The position numbers and the translations under genes were made by a program. The notes under the pieces were generated by a model, which made no database searches, was not told the DNA's origin, and worked only from the letters and a program-made list of their open reading frames with translations. From positions 1-47,772 of the forward strand of contig JAJRVJ010000017.1 of the NCBI GenBank assembly GCA_024277435.1: a stretch of 47,772 nt of DNA, given 5' to 3'. This stretch comes from Patescibacteria group bacterium. Lineage in GTDB: Bacteria > Patescibacteriota > Patescibacteriia > UBA9570. Below, piece by piece: positions 16,652-26,750 of this stretch (positions within the stretch are counted from its first letter, which is position 1; every line of letters begins with the position of its first letter).

Positions 16652-18109
16652 ATGTCTCTCACTTCGAAGATTGCTAAAAATACGACATACCTGTCGTTGT
16701 CGTCGTTATTTCAAAAAATTCTCTCTTTTGGATTTTATATTTATTTAGCAAATCAGTTAGGTGAAGTGTTGTTAGGGCGTTATAACTTTGCTCTCAACTA
16801 TACAACTATTTTTGTTATTGTCATGAATTTCGGCTTAGTCCCTGTGCTTACGCGGGAGGGAGCTAAGTTTAAAGAAAAAATAGAAGAACTGTTCGGTTTT
16901 ATTCTTTCTGTTAAATTGATTTTAGCGGTTATTACACTACCATTAATGTTTGGTATTTTTCATGCTTTGAATTTATCAAAGGAAATGCCAATAGAAACAA
17001 TTCAGCTTGTATACTTAGCTGGTATCGTTGTGTTATTGGATACATTTAGATCTGTATTTTTAGCAGTATTGCGGGCTAAACAGGAAATGCATTATGAAGC
17101 TATTGGTCAAGCGCTATATCAAGTTGTTGTAGTTGCTGGGGGGGCAGCTGTGCTTATGAGTGGATTTAAAACGCGGGCAATGGTACTGGTTATCATGGCG
17201 GCAAGTTTAGTGTATTTTTGTTATTCAGTGTACGTTGTTGTGGCTAAGGCCAAAATTCGTCCACATCTACGCTGGACAGCAGGGCAATTAATACCACTAT
17301 TAAAGGTAGCGGCTCCGTTCGCATTAGCGGATATATTTTTTAAATTAAATGGTTCTATTGATACGGTTATGCTGGAATATCTAGCAGGGGATCGATATAT
17401 TGCTTGGTATAATATTGCTTCTAAATTAACGATAACACTTACCATTATTCCCGGTGCTTTTGCTACAGCCTTTTTCCCAGCTATGAGTAAGGCATTTGTT
17501 GAATCCAAGGATGTGCTAAAGCAAATTTTTGAGCAGACAACTCAGTATTTAATTATTGTTGCTATTCCGATTTCATTTGGTGCTTACTTATTAGCGCCAC
17601 AGATAATCAATATTGCTTTTCCAGATTTTCCTGCTGCCATACCAGCGCTGCAAATATTTATGGCAGGCTTGTTGTTTTTATTTATTAACTATCCAATCGG
17701 AAATTTATTAAATGCCGCCAACAAGCAGAAGATGAATACTATAAACATGGGAATAGCATTGATAGTGAATATTGTTCTGAATATCATATTAATTCCACAG
17801 CATACATATTTAGGCGCTTCTATTGCAGCTGTAGTAAGTGTAGTTGTATTGGTGGGATTAGGGCTTCCTCGAGCGTATCAGATAATTCAGTTTAATGTTC
17901 TTGATCTATTAGAGCGTCTTGCTAAAGCAGTGTTAGCAGCCACTGCCATGGCAGTGGCATTATATGCATTTGCACCATATAGCGGTGTATTAACGTTAAT
18001 GGCGATTGGGATAACTAGTTACTCCGTTGTATTATTTTTGGTGCGAGGCATTACCATAGCTGAATGTAGATTGTTATTTCAATCAGTATTGTCTAAACGG
18101 AAAGCATAA
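16652..18109 (+). CDS. Oligosaccharide/polysaccharide flippase (Wzx/MOP superfamily)
   Basis: About 12-14 hydrophobic segments, N-terminal KNTTYLSLSSLFQKILSFGFYIYLANQLG typical of Wzx-like proteins. Confidence 0.85.
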   Translation: MSLTSKIAKNTTYLSLSSLFQKILSFGFYIYLANQLGEVLLGRYNFALNYTTIFVIVMNFGLVPVLTREGAKFKEKIEELFGFILSVKLILAVITLPLMFGIFHALNLSKEMPIETIQLVYLAGIVVLLDTFRSVFLAVLRAKQEMHYEAIGQALYQVVVVAGGAAVLMSGFKTRAMVLVIMAASLVYFCYSVYVVVAKAKIRPHLRWTAGQLIPLLKVAAPFALADIFFKLNGSIDTVMLEYLAGDRYIAWYNIASKLTITLTIIPGAFATAFFPAMSKAFVESKDVLKQIFEQTTQYLIIVAIPISFGAYLLAPQIINIAFPDFPAAIPALQIFMAGLLFLFINYPIGNLLNAANKQKMNTINMGIALIVNIVLNIILIPQHTYLGASIAAVVSVVVLVGLGLPRAYQIIQFNVLDLLERLAKAVLAATAMAVALYAFAPYSGVLTLMAIGITSYSVVLFLVRGITIAECRLLFQSVLSKRKA

Positions 18110-18121
18110 ATATATTTTTTT

Positions 18122-19174
18122 ATGAAGCGAACGGCTTTAATAACATTAGAATACCCACCAATTGTTGGGGGTGTGGCTAATTATTATGCAAATATCGTTT
18201 CAGCAGTAGGTGAAGATCTTATTGTTATTGATAATGCTTCGGGGTTATTTGTCCCGTGGTGGCGCTCTATAAAAAGATTGATGCGTATATTGAAGCAAAA
18301 AAATATTGAGCACGTACTTGTTGGGCAAATACTTCCGCTTGGTACAGCGGCGGCTATTATTTCAAAAATGAAAGACATGCCTTATACAGTATTTGTGCAT
18401 GGTATGGATATTACTGTGCCACAGAAATATTGGCGTAAGCGTGTACTGTTGCGCTGGATTTTACGTAATGCTGAAGCAGTTATTACCATTTCTGATTACA
18501 CAGAAAAGAAAATTCGTGAACTGGTTCCTGATGCATCTTTGCAGATCACACAAATTCCACCAGGCGCACATGTTACACCGGAAATGTTACCACAAGAGAC
18601 TCATTCTCAATTAACAGATAAAAAACCATACATTTTATCTGTTGGGAGATTGGTAAAGCGCAAGGGGTTTGATAATTCAATTAAGGCGTTTGCAGAAATC
18701 GCGGATAGTTATCCTGATTTACAATATATTATTACTGGTAAAGGCGCGTATAAATCTGAGTTAGAAAAAATTATTATTGAATACCATTTACAGCAGAGAG
18801 TTCATATAGTTGAGAGTATGGCTGACGCGGAATTAGCGGATGCGTATAGTAATTGCGAATTTCATGTTATGCCAGCGCGAACTATTGGTGGCGTAGATTT
18901 TGAAGGTTTTGGAATCACTGTATTGGAGGCTGGATTATTTGGTAAGCCAACAATTGGTGGGTTAGATAGTGGAATGACAAGTTCAATAATTGATAAAGAA
19001 ACAGGATTATTAGTAGATGGCGCTAGCATTAGCGAAATTTCTATGGCGCTTCAGCACTTATTAGCGGATTCTAATTACGCAGCGCAACTGGGTGGAGCCG
19101 CTAAACAATTTGTTGAAGCCGAACACATATGGTTAGCTAAGGGTAAGGCTCTGCGTGAATTAATTAGTGATTAA
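18122..19174 (+). CDS. Glycosyltransferase family 4-like (GT-B)
   Basis: EYPPIVGGVANYYANI, ILSVGRLVKRKGFDNSIKAFA, FEGFGITVLEAGLFGKPTIGG. Confidence 0.88.
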   Translation: MKRTALITLEYPPIVGGVANYYANIVSAVGEDLIVIDNASGLFVPWWRSIKRLMRILKQKNIEHVLVGQILPLGTAAAIISKMKDMPYTVFVHGMDITVPQKYWRKRVLLRWILRNAEAVITISDYTEKKIRELVPDASLQITQIPPGAHVTPEMLPQETHSQLTDKKPYILSVGRLVKRKGFDNSIKAFAEIADSYPDLQYIITGKGAYKSELEKIIIEYHLQQRVHIVESMADAELADAYSNCEFHVMPARTIGGVDFEGFGITVLEAGLFGKPTIGGLDSGMTSSIIDKETGLLVDGASISEISMALQHLLADSNYAAQLGGAAKQFVEAEHIWLAKGKALRELISD

Positions 19175-19183
19175 TTCACATCT

Positions 19184-19606
19184 ATGCGCATTACATCTAC
19201 CAATCCAGCGCAAAATTACACGCCAATTAATAGCGTTGCTGTGGCGAGCGCTAAAGACATTGCTGATGCGATACAGGCGGCTCATGTTACTAAGGATAGA
19301 TGGGCTGAATTATCTGTTAATGAGCGAGCAGAACAGTTAGCGCCACTTAGTCAGCTTCTGGCTGAGCAATCTGATGAGCTGGCTAATATGATTACTGCAG
19401 AAACCGGTAAGCCATTGCGTGAGGCTCATGATGAATTTGAATCGGGTCAAGGATATATTGATTATTGCATTCAGAATGGACCAATAAGTTTGCAAGATCA
19501 GGAATTATTTAATGATGGCGCTACTACGGGCAAAGCGGTATTTGAACCCTTCGGTGTTGCAGCGGTTATTACACCTTGGAACTATCCATTAGAAATGCCA
19601 TTATGA
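19184..19606 (+). pseudogene. N-terminal part of NAD(P)-dependent aldehyde dehydrogenase, ended by in-frame TGA at 19604-19606
   Basis: VAAVITPWNYPLEMPL* continues in the same frame as GIIPNLITGNRVVFKPSEE; both pieces in frame 2. Confidence 0.85.
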
Positions 19607-19639
19607 GGAATCATTCCAAACTTAATTACTGGTAATCGT

Positions 19640-20557
19640 GTGGTATTTAAACCATCAGAAGAAACTCCATTAGTTGGTCAGTTATTAGCTGATGCGATTA
19701 AGAAGTTGAATCTTCCATCCGGTGTGTTCACCATAGTGCATGGGGCTGGTGATGTAGGCAGGCAATTGGCGGAGGCTAATATAGATTTATTGTGGTTTAC
19801 TGGTAGCTCAGCAGTTGGACAAGAGTTGTATACTGTAGCGGCGAAGAAATTTATTAAAGTGGTATTTGAACTGGGTGGTAGTAGTCCAGGCTTGATATTT
19901 CCTGATGTTGATGTGCAGTATATTGCGGATCAAGTGTACGGTACGCGATTTTATAATTGCGGCCAATCATGTAGTGCGTTAAAGAGGTTATTTGTGCATA
20001 AGGATATATTTGCCGATGTTGTAGAAGCATTGCGTCTGAAGTTAGCTGTAGCAGTTGTAGGAGATCCGCTCGATGACAAAACGGATATTGGTAGCTTAGT
20101 TGCAGAACGGCAACAAATATTATTAGAAGCACAATTGGCTGACGCTATTGCAAAAGGCGCAAAGGTTGAAGTTGGTGGAGGAGATCTTGAGCAGCTTGCT
20201 GGTGCTTATTTTGCTCCAACCATACTTACTAATGTAACGAATGAGATGCGTGTGTACAATGAGGAAGTATTTGGGCCGTTATTGCCGATTATGTCTTTTA
20301 GCACAGAGGAGGAAGCTATTACATTAGCTAATGATACCGAGTATGGCTTATCGGCAATGATCTATACAGCTGATAGTGATCGAGCTGCTAGAATAGCCCA
20401 ACGTTTGCAGGCTGGCACAGTATCTATTAATACAACTAACTATCATAAGGCCGAGTGTCCATTTGGTGGATATAAAAAAAGTGGCCTAGGTCGTGAGCAT
20501 GGTCATTTTGGATTTCAAGAGCTATCACAGATAAAGCACATTCATCGAAAGTTGTAA
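19640..20557 (+). pseudogene. C-terminal part of the same aldehyde dehydrogenase (retains catalytic Glu/Cys region)
   Basis: FTGSSAVGQ, VVFELGGSSPGLIFPDVD, FYNCGQSCSALKRLFVH, EEVFGPLLPIMSF, PFGGYKKSGLGREHG. Confidence 0.88.
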
Positions 20558-20568
20558 CTATCGTGGCA

Positions 20569-20597
20569 TTGAAATAATTACAAAGAAATGGTATAGT
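20569..20597 (+). promoter_or_regulatory. Candidate sigma70-type promoter with extended -10
   Basis: TTGAAA (20569-20574) - 17 nt - TATAGT (20592-20597), TGG extension; ATG 20608 is 10 nt downstream. Confidence 0.6.
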
Positions 20598-20607
20598 TCT
20601 TCGAGTT

Positions 20608-21450
20608 ATGGATTTATCGATCATCATAGTTTCATGGAATGTGCGCGATCATTTACGCGCCTGCTTGCAGTCTATTTATGACCATACCGATGGAGTTACA
20701 TTTGAGGTGTTTGTTGTAGATAATGATTCACACGATGGATCAGCGGATATGGTAGCTGAGAATTTTTCTCAGGTACACTTGATTCGGAATAAGAAAAATC
20801 GTGGATTTGGGGCTGCCAATAATCAAGCATATGCCAAAGCGAAGGGGCGTTATATTTTATTTCTTAATGATGATACGAAAATCGACGGGAATATTTTTAA
20901 AACCCTCGTACAAAAATATGACGAACAGGATAGTTTAGTAGGAATGATTGGTTGCCAATTACGTAATGTTGATGGATCTATTCAAGAATCGGTTAGGGCG
21001 TATCCAACAATTTTTGATCAAACTATTATTCTATTAAAGCTACACATTCTCTTTCCTTGGTTAATAAGGGGTTACATGCAAATCCATTTTGATTACACTA
21101 AAGAGCAGTCTGTAGATCAGGTGATGGGTGCATTTATGATTTCTCCACGATCTGTTCTTGATGAAGTTGGTGTATTTGATGAGGAATTTTTTACCTGGTT
21201 TGAAGAAGTGGATTTGCAAAAGCGCATGCGGCTGGCTGGATATACAGTGTTGTTTACACCTGATGTTCAGTGCACTCATGTAAAGGGCGCAAGTTTTGGA
21301 CAGTGGCGAAAACCGAAGGCGCAGAAAATATTTAATCACAGTATGCGCACCTATTTTCGAAAGCGCCACATGTTTTTTAGTTATTTATGGGTGTCCTTTA
21401 TTCAACCAATAAGTATTACTCTATCCTATGTGGCACAAATTATTCGGTAA
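20608..21450 (+). CDS. Glycosyltransferase family 2 (rhamnosyltransferase-like)
   Basis: LSIIIVSWNVRDHLRACLQSI, VVDNDSHDGSADMV, NDDTKIDG, DEEFFTWFEEVDLQKRMRLAGY. Confidence 0.9.
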   Translation: MDLSIIIVSWNVRDHLRACLQSIYDHTDGVTFEVFVVDNDSHDGSADMVAENFSQVHLIRNKKNRGFGAANNQAYAKAKGRYILFLNDDTKIDGNIFKTLVQKYDEQDSLVGMIGCQLRNVDGSIQESVRAYPTIFDQTIILLKLHILFPWLIRGYMQIHFDYTKEQSVDQVMGAFMISPRSVLDEVGVFDEEFFTWFEEVDLQKRMRLAGYTVLFTPDVQCTHVKGASFGQWRKPKAQKIFNHSMRTYFRKRHMFFSYLWVSFIQPISITLSYVAQIIR

Positions 21451-22903
21451 GTCCGTACTATTATTACTAGTCATCGAATGCATTTCATGGCTTTCATACG
21501 ATTCTGCAAGTTTAAAGCAGTTAGCTTTCTGGGTAGTGGTAGTAGGGGTCTTAATAGCTAGTCTCTATAAGCTAGAATACGGAGTGTATGCAATTATAGC
21601 AGAGTTAGCTATTGGTTCGCAGGGATATATTCTCAGCACTACAATTGGCGGTTTTAATGTATCTATTCGTTTGGGTATTTTCTTGGTTGTTATGATTGCG
21701 TGGGGTATTGCGGTAGCTCGTGAGAAGCGTATCTATTTCTTTCAATCAAGTTTATGGAAATGGTATGTTGCACTCATAACATTTTTGGCAATCGGTGTAT
21801 TTATTGGATATGTGAATGGAAATAGTGTATCGAATATATTCTTTGATTGGAATGGATACTTGTTCTTTGGAATGGTGCTACCGCTTACACAAGCCATTCG
21901 AAATGAGGCACAAGTGCGCAAGCTTATTACGGTGTTATTTGCTGGGGTAACGGTACTAGCTATTCAAACGCTAACGATATTGTTCCTATTTTCTCACGGT
22001 GAATTTTTTAGATATTATTTGTCGGATATATATAAGTGGGTTCGAGATTTCCGGATTGGTGAAATTACATTACAGGAGAGTGGATTTTATCGCGTCTTCT
22101 TTCAGAGTCATATCTATGTTGTATTTGCGCTGCTGCTTAGTTTAGCGCTCTTGGTAAAACACTGGGCTTGGGAATATGTATTGGTGCTTGGTGTATCAAC
22201 TACACTGGTATTTTTGAGCTATTCAAGAAGTTTTTGGGTTGCCATTATAGTAACTCTTGGATTTGTTGCGATATATTTATTATGGAAAGAACGCATTAAA
22301 TTTTCCAAAGTACTGAAGTTATATTTATCGATAGTTGTATTATTTATTGCTGGATATGTATTTGTGTTGGGAGTTATAAATATTCCACTTTCTAGTGATG
22401 CTGGGTCGGGAGTATCTGCTGGTAGTTTACTTACGGAACGCACTCAGGACCCCACAGAAGACGCTGGTGGCGGTTCGCGTATGGCACTACTACGTCCGTT
22501 GGTAGATAAAAATTTAGAGCATCCACTACTAGGATCTGGCTTTGGAACTACTGTAACGTATGCCACGCAAGATCAGCGAGCTTTAGAAAATAATGCAGAT
22601 GGCTTATATACAACATTTGCTTTTGAGTGGGGGTATTTAGATTTATGGTTGAAGCTTGGTATCGCAGGTACTGCGGTGTATATTGTCATTCTCTGGCTCT
22701 TATTTACTAATGGAATGCGTATTAGCTCTGCACTTACAGTGAGTACAGATCGTTATATAGTAATGGGAATTATGTTTGGAGTTGTAGCGCTTGGATTAAT
22801 TCATGCCTTAACCCCGTATTTAAATCATCCACTTGGCATTGGCTGGATTGTAGTGGCCACCGTGGTATTCGATATTTATGGAAGATCAAAAACCACTCGT
22901 TAG
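21428..22903 (+). CDS. O-antigen ligase/Wzy-like polymerase, polytopic membrane protein
   Basis: Many TM helices, SYSRSFWVAIIVTL and PLLGSGFGTTVTY segments typical of the O-antigen ligase family. Confidence 0.8.
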   Translation: MWHKLFGKSVLLLLVIECISWLSYDSASLKQLAFWVVVVGVLIASLYKLEYGVYAIIAELAIGSQGYILSTTIGGFNVSIRLGIFLVVMIAWGIAVAREKRIYFFQSSLWKWYVALITFLAIGVFIGYVNGNSVSNIFFDWNGYLFFGMVLPLTQAIRNEAQVRKLITVLFAGVTVLAIQTLTILFLFSHGEFFRYYLSDIYKWVRDFRIGEITLQESGFYRVFFQSHIYVVFALLLSLALLVKHWAWEYVLVLGVSTTLVFLSYSRSFWVAIIVTLGFVAIYLLWKERIKFSKVLKLYLSIVVLFIAGYVFVLGVINIPLSSDAGSGVSAGSLLTERTQDPTEDAGGGSRMALLRPLVDKNLEHPLLGSGFGTTVTYATQDQRALENNADGLYTTFAFEWGYLDLWLKLGIAGTAVYIVILWLLFTNGMRISSALTVSTDRYIVMGIMFGVVALGLIHALTPYLNHPLGIGWIVVATVVFDIYGRSKTTR

Positions 22904-23831
22904 TATTATTATTTTAGCGTATAATAGCCGGGAGCATCTCCCTGGATTGTTTGCGTCGCTGCAGCAGCAAACGTATTCTGCTTTGGAAATTATTGTTGTA
23001 GATAATGCTTCGGTAGATGATACGGTGGATTGGGTAAAGAATAATGCCCAATACGATTTGCTCATAGAAAATCCCAAGAATGAATGGTTCAGTAAGGGTA
23101 ATAATATTGCGGTACGTAAAGCCAAGGGTGAGTACATACTATTTTGTAACGATGATATTGTATTAACCGATGATTGCATTGAAAAATTAGTGGAAGAATG
23201 TATTTCTGATAGAAGTATTGGGATGGTAGGAGTAAAGTTATTAAAATTACAAGACCATTTTAAATTTGATAGCGCTGGAATTGAATTGCACAAGAATTTT
23301 CAAGCAGTGAATAGGGGAGAGAATGAAGAAGATATTCAGCAATATGATACAGCGGAAGATGTATTTGGTATTACGGGTGCATTAATGATGGTATCACGGG
23401 AAGCTCTTGATAAAACTCGATATAATGATGAGTTTTTTGATGAAGATTTTGTTGCCTATAAAGAAGATGTGGATTTAAGCTGGCGCATGCATCAATCTGG
23501 GTATCGCGTACGGTATTATCCAGACGCGGTTGCATACCATGCTCGGACAATTCAGAAAACAGATTTACAGCAACGCAGTACACAGTCGCCGATTATTCGT
23601 GGGTATTCATATCGCAATCATTGGTGGATGCTTATAAAGAATATGACGGCAGGTGATTTTGTGCGTTCAGCTTGGCGGTTTTTGCCATACGAGCTGGTAA
23701 AATTTGCGTACATTTGTATAATAGAGTGGCCCACGCTACGATATGTACCGCAGTTGCTTAAGGGATTGGTAATTATGCGTCGTAAGCGATCCGTTATTAA
23801 TAATATGTCTATCTGGAAATGGATCAAGTAA
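22878..23831 (+). CDS. Glycosyltransferase family 2
   Basis: VSIIILAYNSREHLPGLFASLQQQTY, VVDNASVDDTV, CNDDIVL, DEDFVAYKEDVDLSWRMHQSGY. Confidence 0.9.
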   Translation: MEDQKPLVSIIILAYNSREHLPGLFASLQQQTYSALEIIVVDNASVDDTVDWVKNNAQYDLLIENPKNEWFSKGNNIAVRKAKGEYILFCNDDIVLTDDCIEKLVEECISDRSIGMVGVKLLKLQDHFKFDSAGIELHKNFQAVNRGENEEDIQQYDTAEDVFGITGALMMVSREALDKTRYNDEFFDEDFVAYKEDVDLSWRMHQSGYRVRYYPDAVAYHARTIQKTDLQQRSTQSPIIRGYSYRNHWWMLIKNMTAGDFVRSAWRFLPYELVKFAYICIIEWPTLRYVPQLLKGLVIMRRKRSVINNMSIWKWIK

Positions 23832-24652
23832 CATTATCAATTATTATATTCAATTATAAAACCAATCATTTATTGCGGTTGGCGATTCGTAATTTACAGA
23901 CATTGGAGTTATCATGTTCATATGAAATTATTGTAGTTGATAATGCATCAGATGATGGTAGTGTGGAGATGGTGCAAACACTATATCCAGATGTAACGTT
24001 GATTGCTAATGATGAGAATGTTGGTCACGCTAAAGGTAATAATATTGGTATCTCAGCTGCGCAGGGTAAATATCTGTTAGTAATGAATACTGATATTATT
24101 ATTACTGAACCCTCTGACGTAACAAAGATGTTGGAGTATCTTGAAGAGCATGAGGAAGTTGGCTTGATTGGCCCGCAGCTAAAAAATGGTGATGGTTCAA
24201 TTCAGCGATCATGCTTTAGGCCATATAGTCAGTTTACACCCTTATATCGTAGAACGCCTCTTGGAAAATTACCCTCCGCACAAAGAGATTTACAGAATCA
24301 CCTGATGGTAGATTTTGATCATTTAGAAATTCGAGAAGTAGATTGGATATTGGGGGCATGCTTTATTGTGCGTAAAGATATTATTGATGCAATTGGTCCG
24401 TTTAACGAGTCATTTTTTCTATACTTTGCCGATTATGAATTATGTGATCGGTTGAAGGCTAATGGATATATGGTTATATATTATCCCCATACGTCTATTG
24501 TCCACTATCATCGTCGTGAGTCTGCACAGCGGTCGATTTGGGGAGGATTGGGTAGTCTGCTAAACTATGTAACGCGTATCCATGTTAAAGATTGGATGCA
24601 ATATAAAAAAATAGTAAAACAAGGCTATGGCGTTGGTTCCAGAGATTCATAA
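23819..24652 (+). CDS. Glycosyltransferase family 2
   Basis: LSIIIFNYKTNHLLRLAIRNLQ, VVDNASDDGSVEMV, MNTDIIIT, FFLYFADYELCDRLKANGY. Confidence 0.9.
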   Translation: MDQVTLSIIIFNYKTNHLLRLAIRNLQTLELSCSYEIIVVDNASDDGSVEMVQTLYPDVTLIANDENVGHAKGNNIGISAAQGKYLLVMNTDIIITEPSDVTKMLEYLEEHEEVGLIGPQLKNGDGSIQRSCFRPYSQFTPLYRRTPLGKLPSAQRDLQNHLMVDFDHLEIREVDWILGACFIVRKDIIDAIGPFNESFFLYFADYELCDRLKANGYMVIYYPHTSIVHYHRRESAQRSIWGGLGSLLNYVTRIHVKDWMQYKKIVKQGYGVGSRDS

Positions 24653-26735
24653 AAAATCACCAAAGAAGAAATCAGTTAAAAGTAAGTCCACTACAACTAG
24701 TAAGTCTTCATCGCGTAAAAAGGTAAAGCCAGCAGCAAAGCCTGTTATGGATGTTACACCTCCAAAAAAGGAAGTAGCTGTTAAGAAGGTAGTGCGTAAG
24801 AAAAAGGTTACTAAATCTGTACCAGCAAAAACTCGCAGAATGAGTCGAAAGAAAAAAGCACTTATTATCTTAGGGGTAATTGTAGTATTTGGTGGTCTAG
24901 GTAGTTGGTCTCTCTATACCAATGGCATGAAATTATATGACGAATCATTGGCTGCCAAGGATGATTTTGTTTTTGCTCAGGCCGCTCTTACAGAGCAGCG
25001 TTTTACTGACGCGGCAGATAATTTAACTAGCGCGGAACAACATTTAGCTAATGCTGGTGATGCTTCTGATAATCTTGGCTGGATAAAATGGGTGCCATGG
25101 GTATCAACGCAGTTCAAGGCGGTAGATAATTTACTACTTGGTGGTGAAAAAATTGCAAGTGCGTTGGTTGGTTTAAGTTATGTGGGTGATAGTATATTTA
25201 GCGCAATTGAATCTGACGATGTTACTATATCGAATATTACACCAAAGCAGCGCAAAGCTATTCTTGAAGAAATTAGTAAATCACCAGAAACATTACGGAC
25301 TGTACAAAGTGAATTAGCGATAGCAGTGGATGCACTAAATGAGATTCCGGATGAAGGACTACTTTCACCATTAGCTGTTGCTACAATTCCTATTAAAGAA
25401 CAACTGCCTACATTGGATCAAATTGTTGAAAAGGCAATTCCTTTCTTAGAAATCGTCCCTGGGTTAGTTGGGTATCCAGACGAGAAGACCTACTTATTCC
25501 TATTACAAAATAATACAGAATTGCGACCGACGGGTGGATTTATTGGAACATACGGGATTCTGATTCTTAAAAATGGTGATATTAAAGAGTTTAATACAGA
25601 TAACATTTATAATCTTGATAGTCCTAAAAAACAGGAATTATTTATTGATCCGCCAGAGGCGTTTAGCAAGTACATTGGCTCAACGCAGTGGTTTATGCGT
25701 GATGCAAATTGGCATCCAGACTTTCCTATCACCGCTGAAAAAGTTGAAGAGTTCTACCATTTAGAGGATGGGCCCATTGATAACATTGATGGTGTAATAG
25801 CAATGACACCTGAGGTGATTCATGACTTACTTGAATTAACCGGTTCAATTACCGTTGATGGCGAGGAATACACTTCCGATAATTTAACCGAGAAGCTTCA
25901 ATATAAAGTAGAGGTAGGATATCGCTTAGAAGGAACTAGTGACGCTGATCGAAAAGAGGTGATTGGTGATTTAGCTGGTCAAATTATGGATCGCATGTTA
26001 AATCTTCCAAAAAACCAGTGGGGTGACTTATGGACAATGGCGGTTGAGAATTTAGATCAAAAACACTTATTAATTTATTCAAAGGATGAGCAGACCCAGG
26101 AGTTAGTTGGTGAGCTTGGTTGGGATGGAGCAATGGTGCAAACCGATGGAGATTATTTAATGGTTGTAGATGCGAATTTGGCAGCGTTAAAAACAGATCG
26201 TGTTATGACAAAGGATGTTGAGTATGCAATTACGAAAGATGGTGATCGCTATAAAGCGAATCTCACATTAAAGTATTATAACGATGGAACTATTGGCACG
26301 TTCACAACTCGATACCGAACATATACTCGTATCTATGTTCCTCTAGGTAGTGAGCTTGTACAGACTAGTGGATTTTTAACAAATGATCGTTACTTGGGAG
26401 GAGATCCAGTTTCTGCCAAGGTGGCTCAGGACGATAAGATAAATCGTAGTATCTTTGAAGGCTTTATTTCTGTCGAACCTAAGACTGAGGAAATTATCAC
26501 TTTAGAATACTACTTACCAGATACAGTGATTCAACAGATAGAAGATGGAACATATGAGCTATACCTGCAGAAACAGTCCGGTACGGACAATGTATGGTAC
26601 GATTTCACCTTTGATATCGGTAGTAAAATTGATCAAACCACGGCGGTTGACGAGGTGGAAGAAATGAGTAATAATAAGGTGCATTTATCCAATCAATTAG
26701 ATGTGGATAAAGAAGTAATTATTGAATTACGTTAA
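24627..26735 (+). CDS. DUF4012 domain-containing membrane protein with Lys-rich cytoplasmic N-terminus
   Basis: K/S/T-rich first ~75 aa, TM ALIILGVIVVFGGLGSWSLY, YLFLLQNNTELRPTGGFIGTYGILILKNGDI (DUF4012 signature region). Confidence 0.82.
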   Translation: MALVPEIHKKSPKKKSVKSKSTTTSKSSSRKKVKPAAKPVMDVTPPKKEVAVKKVVRKKKVTKSVPAKTRRMSRKKKALIILGVIVVFGGLGSWSLYTNGMKLYDESLAAKDDFVFAQAALTEQRFTDAADNLTSAEQHLANAGDASDNLGWIKWVPWVSTQFKAVDNLLLGGEKIASALVGLSYVGDSIFSAIESDDVTISNITPKQRKAILEEISKSPETLRTVQSELAIAVDALNEIPDEGLLSPLAVATIPIKEQLPTLDQIVEKAIPFLEIVPGLVGYPDEKTYLFLLQNNTELRPTGGFIGTYGILILKNGDIKEFNTDNIYNLDSPKKQELFIDPPEAFSKYIGSTQWFMRDANWHPDFPITAEKVEEFYHLEDGPIDNIDGVIAMTPEVIHDLLELTGSITVDGEEYTSDNLTEKLQYKVEVGYRLEGTSDADRKEVIGDLAGQIMDRMLNLPKNQWGDLWTMAVENLDQKHLLIYSKDEQTQELVGELGWDGAMVQTDGDYLMVVDANLAALKTDRVMTKDVEYAITKDGDRYKANLTLKYYNDGTIGTFTTRYRTYTRIYVPLGSELVQTSGFLTNDRYLGGDPVSAKVAQDDKINRSIFEGFISVEPKTEEIITLEYYLPDTVIQQIEDGTYELYLQKQSGTDNVWYDFTFDIGSKIDQTTAVDEVEEMSNNKVHLSNQLDVDKEVIIELR

Positions 26736-26750
26736 GTTCAAATTAGCTCA

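Noticed and set aside
19604-19606. Genome-wide UGA reassignment (Gly as in Gracilibacteria/Absconditabacteria, or Trp)
   Set aside because: Only one in-frame UGA interrupts a recognisable protein in about 47 kb; a recoded genome would show many, and several genes use UGA as stop.
19604-19640. Selenocysteine insertion at the ALDH UGA
   Set aside because: The conserved residue is Trp, not Cys, and only a very weak GGAA-TCA-TTCC stem follows; no SECIS-like element visible.
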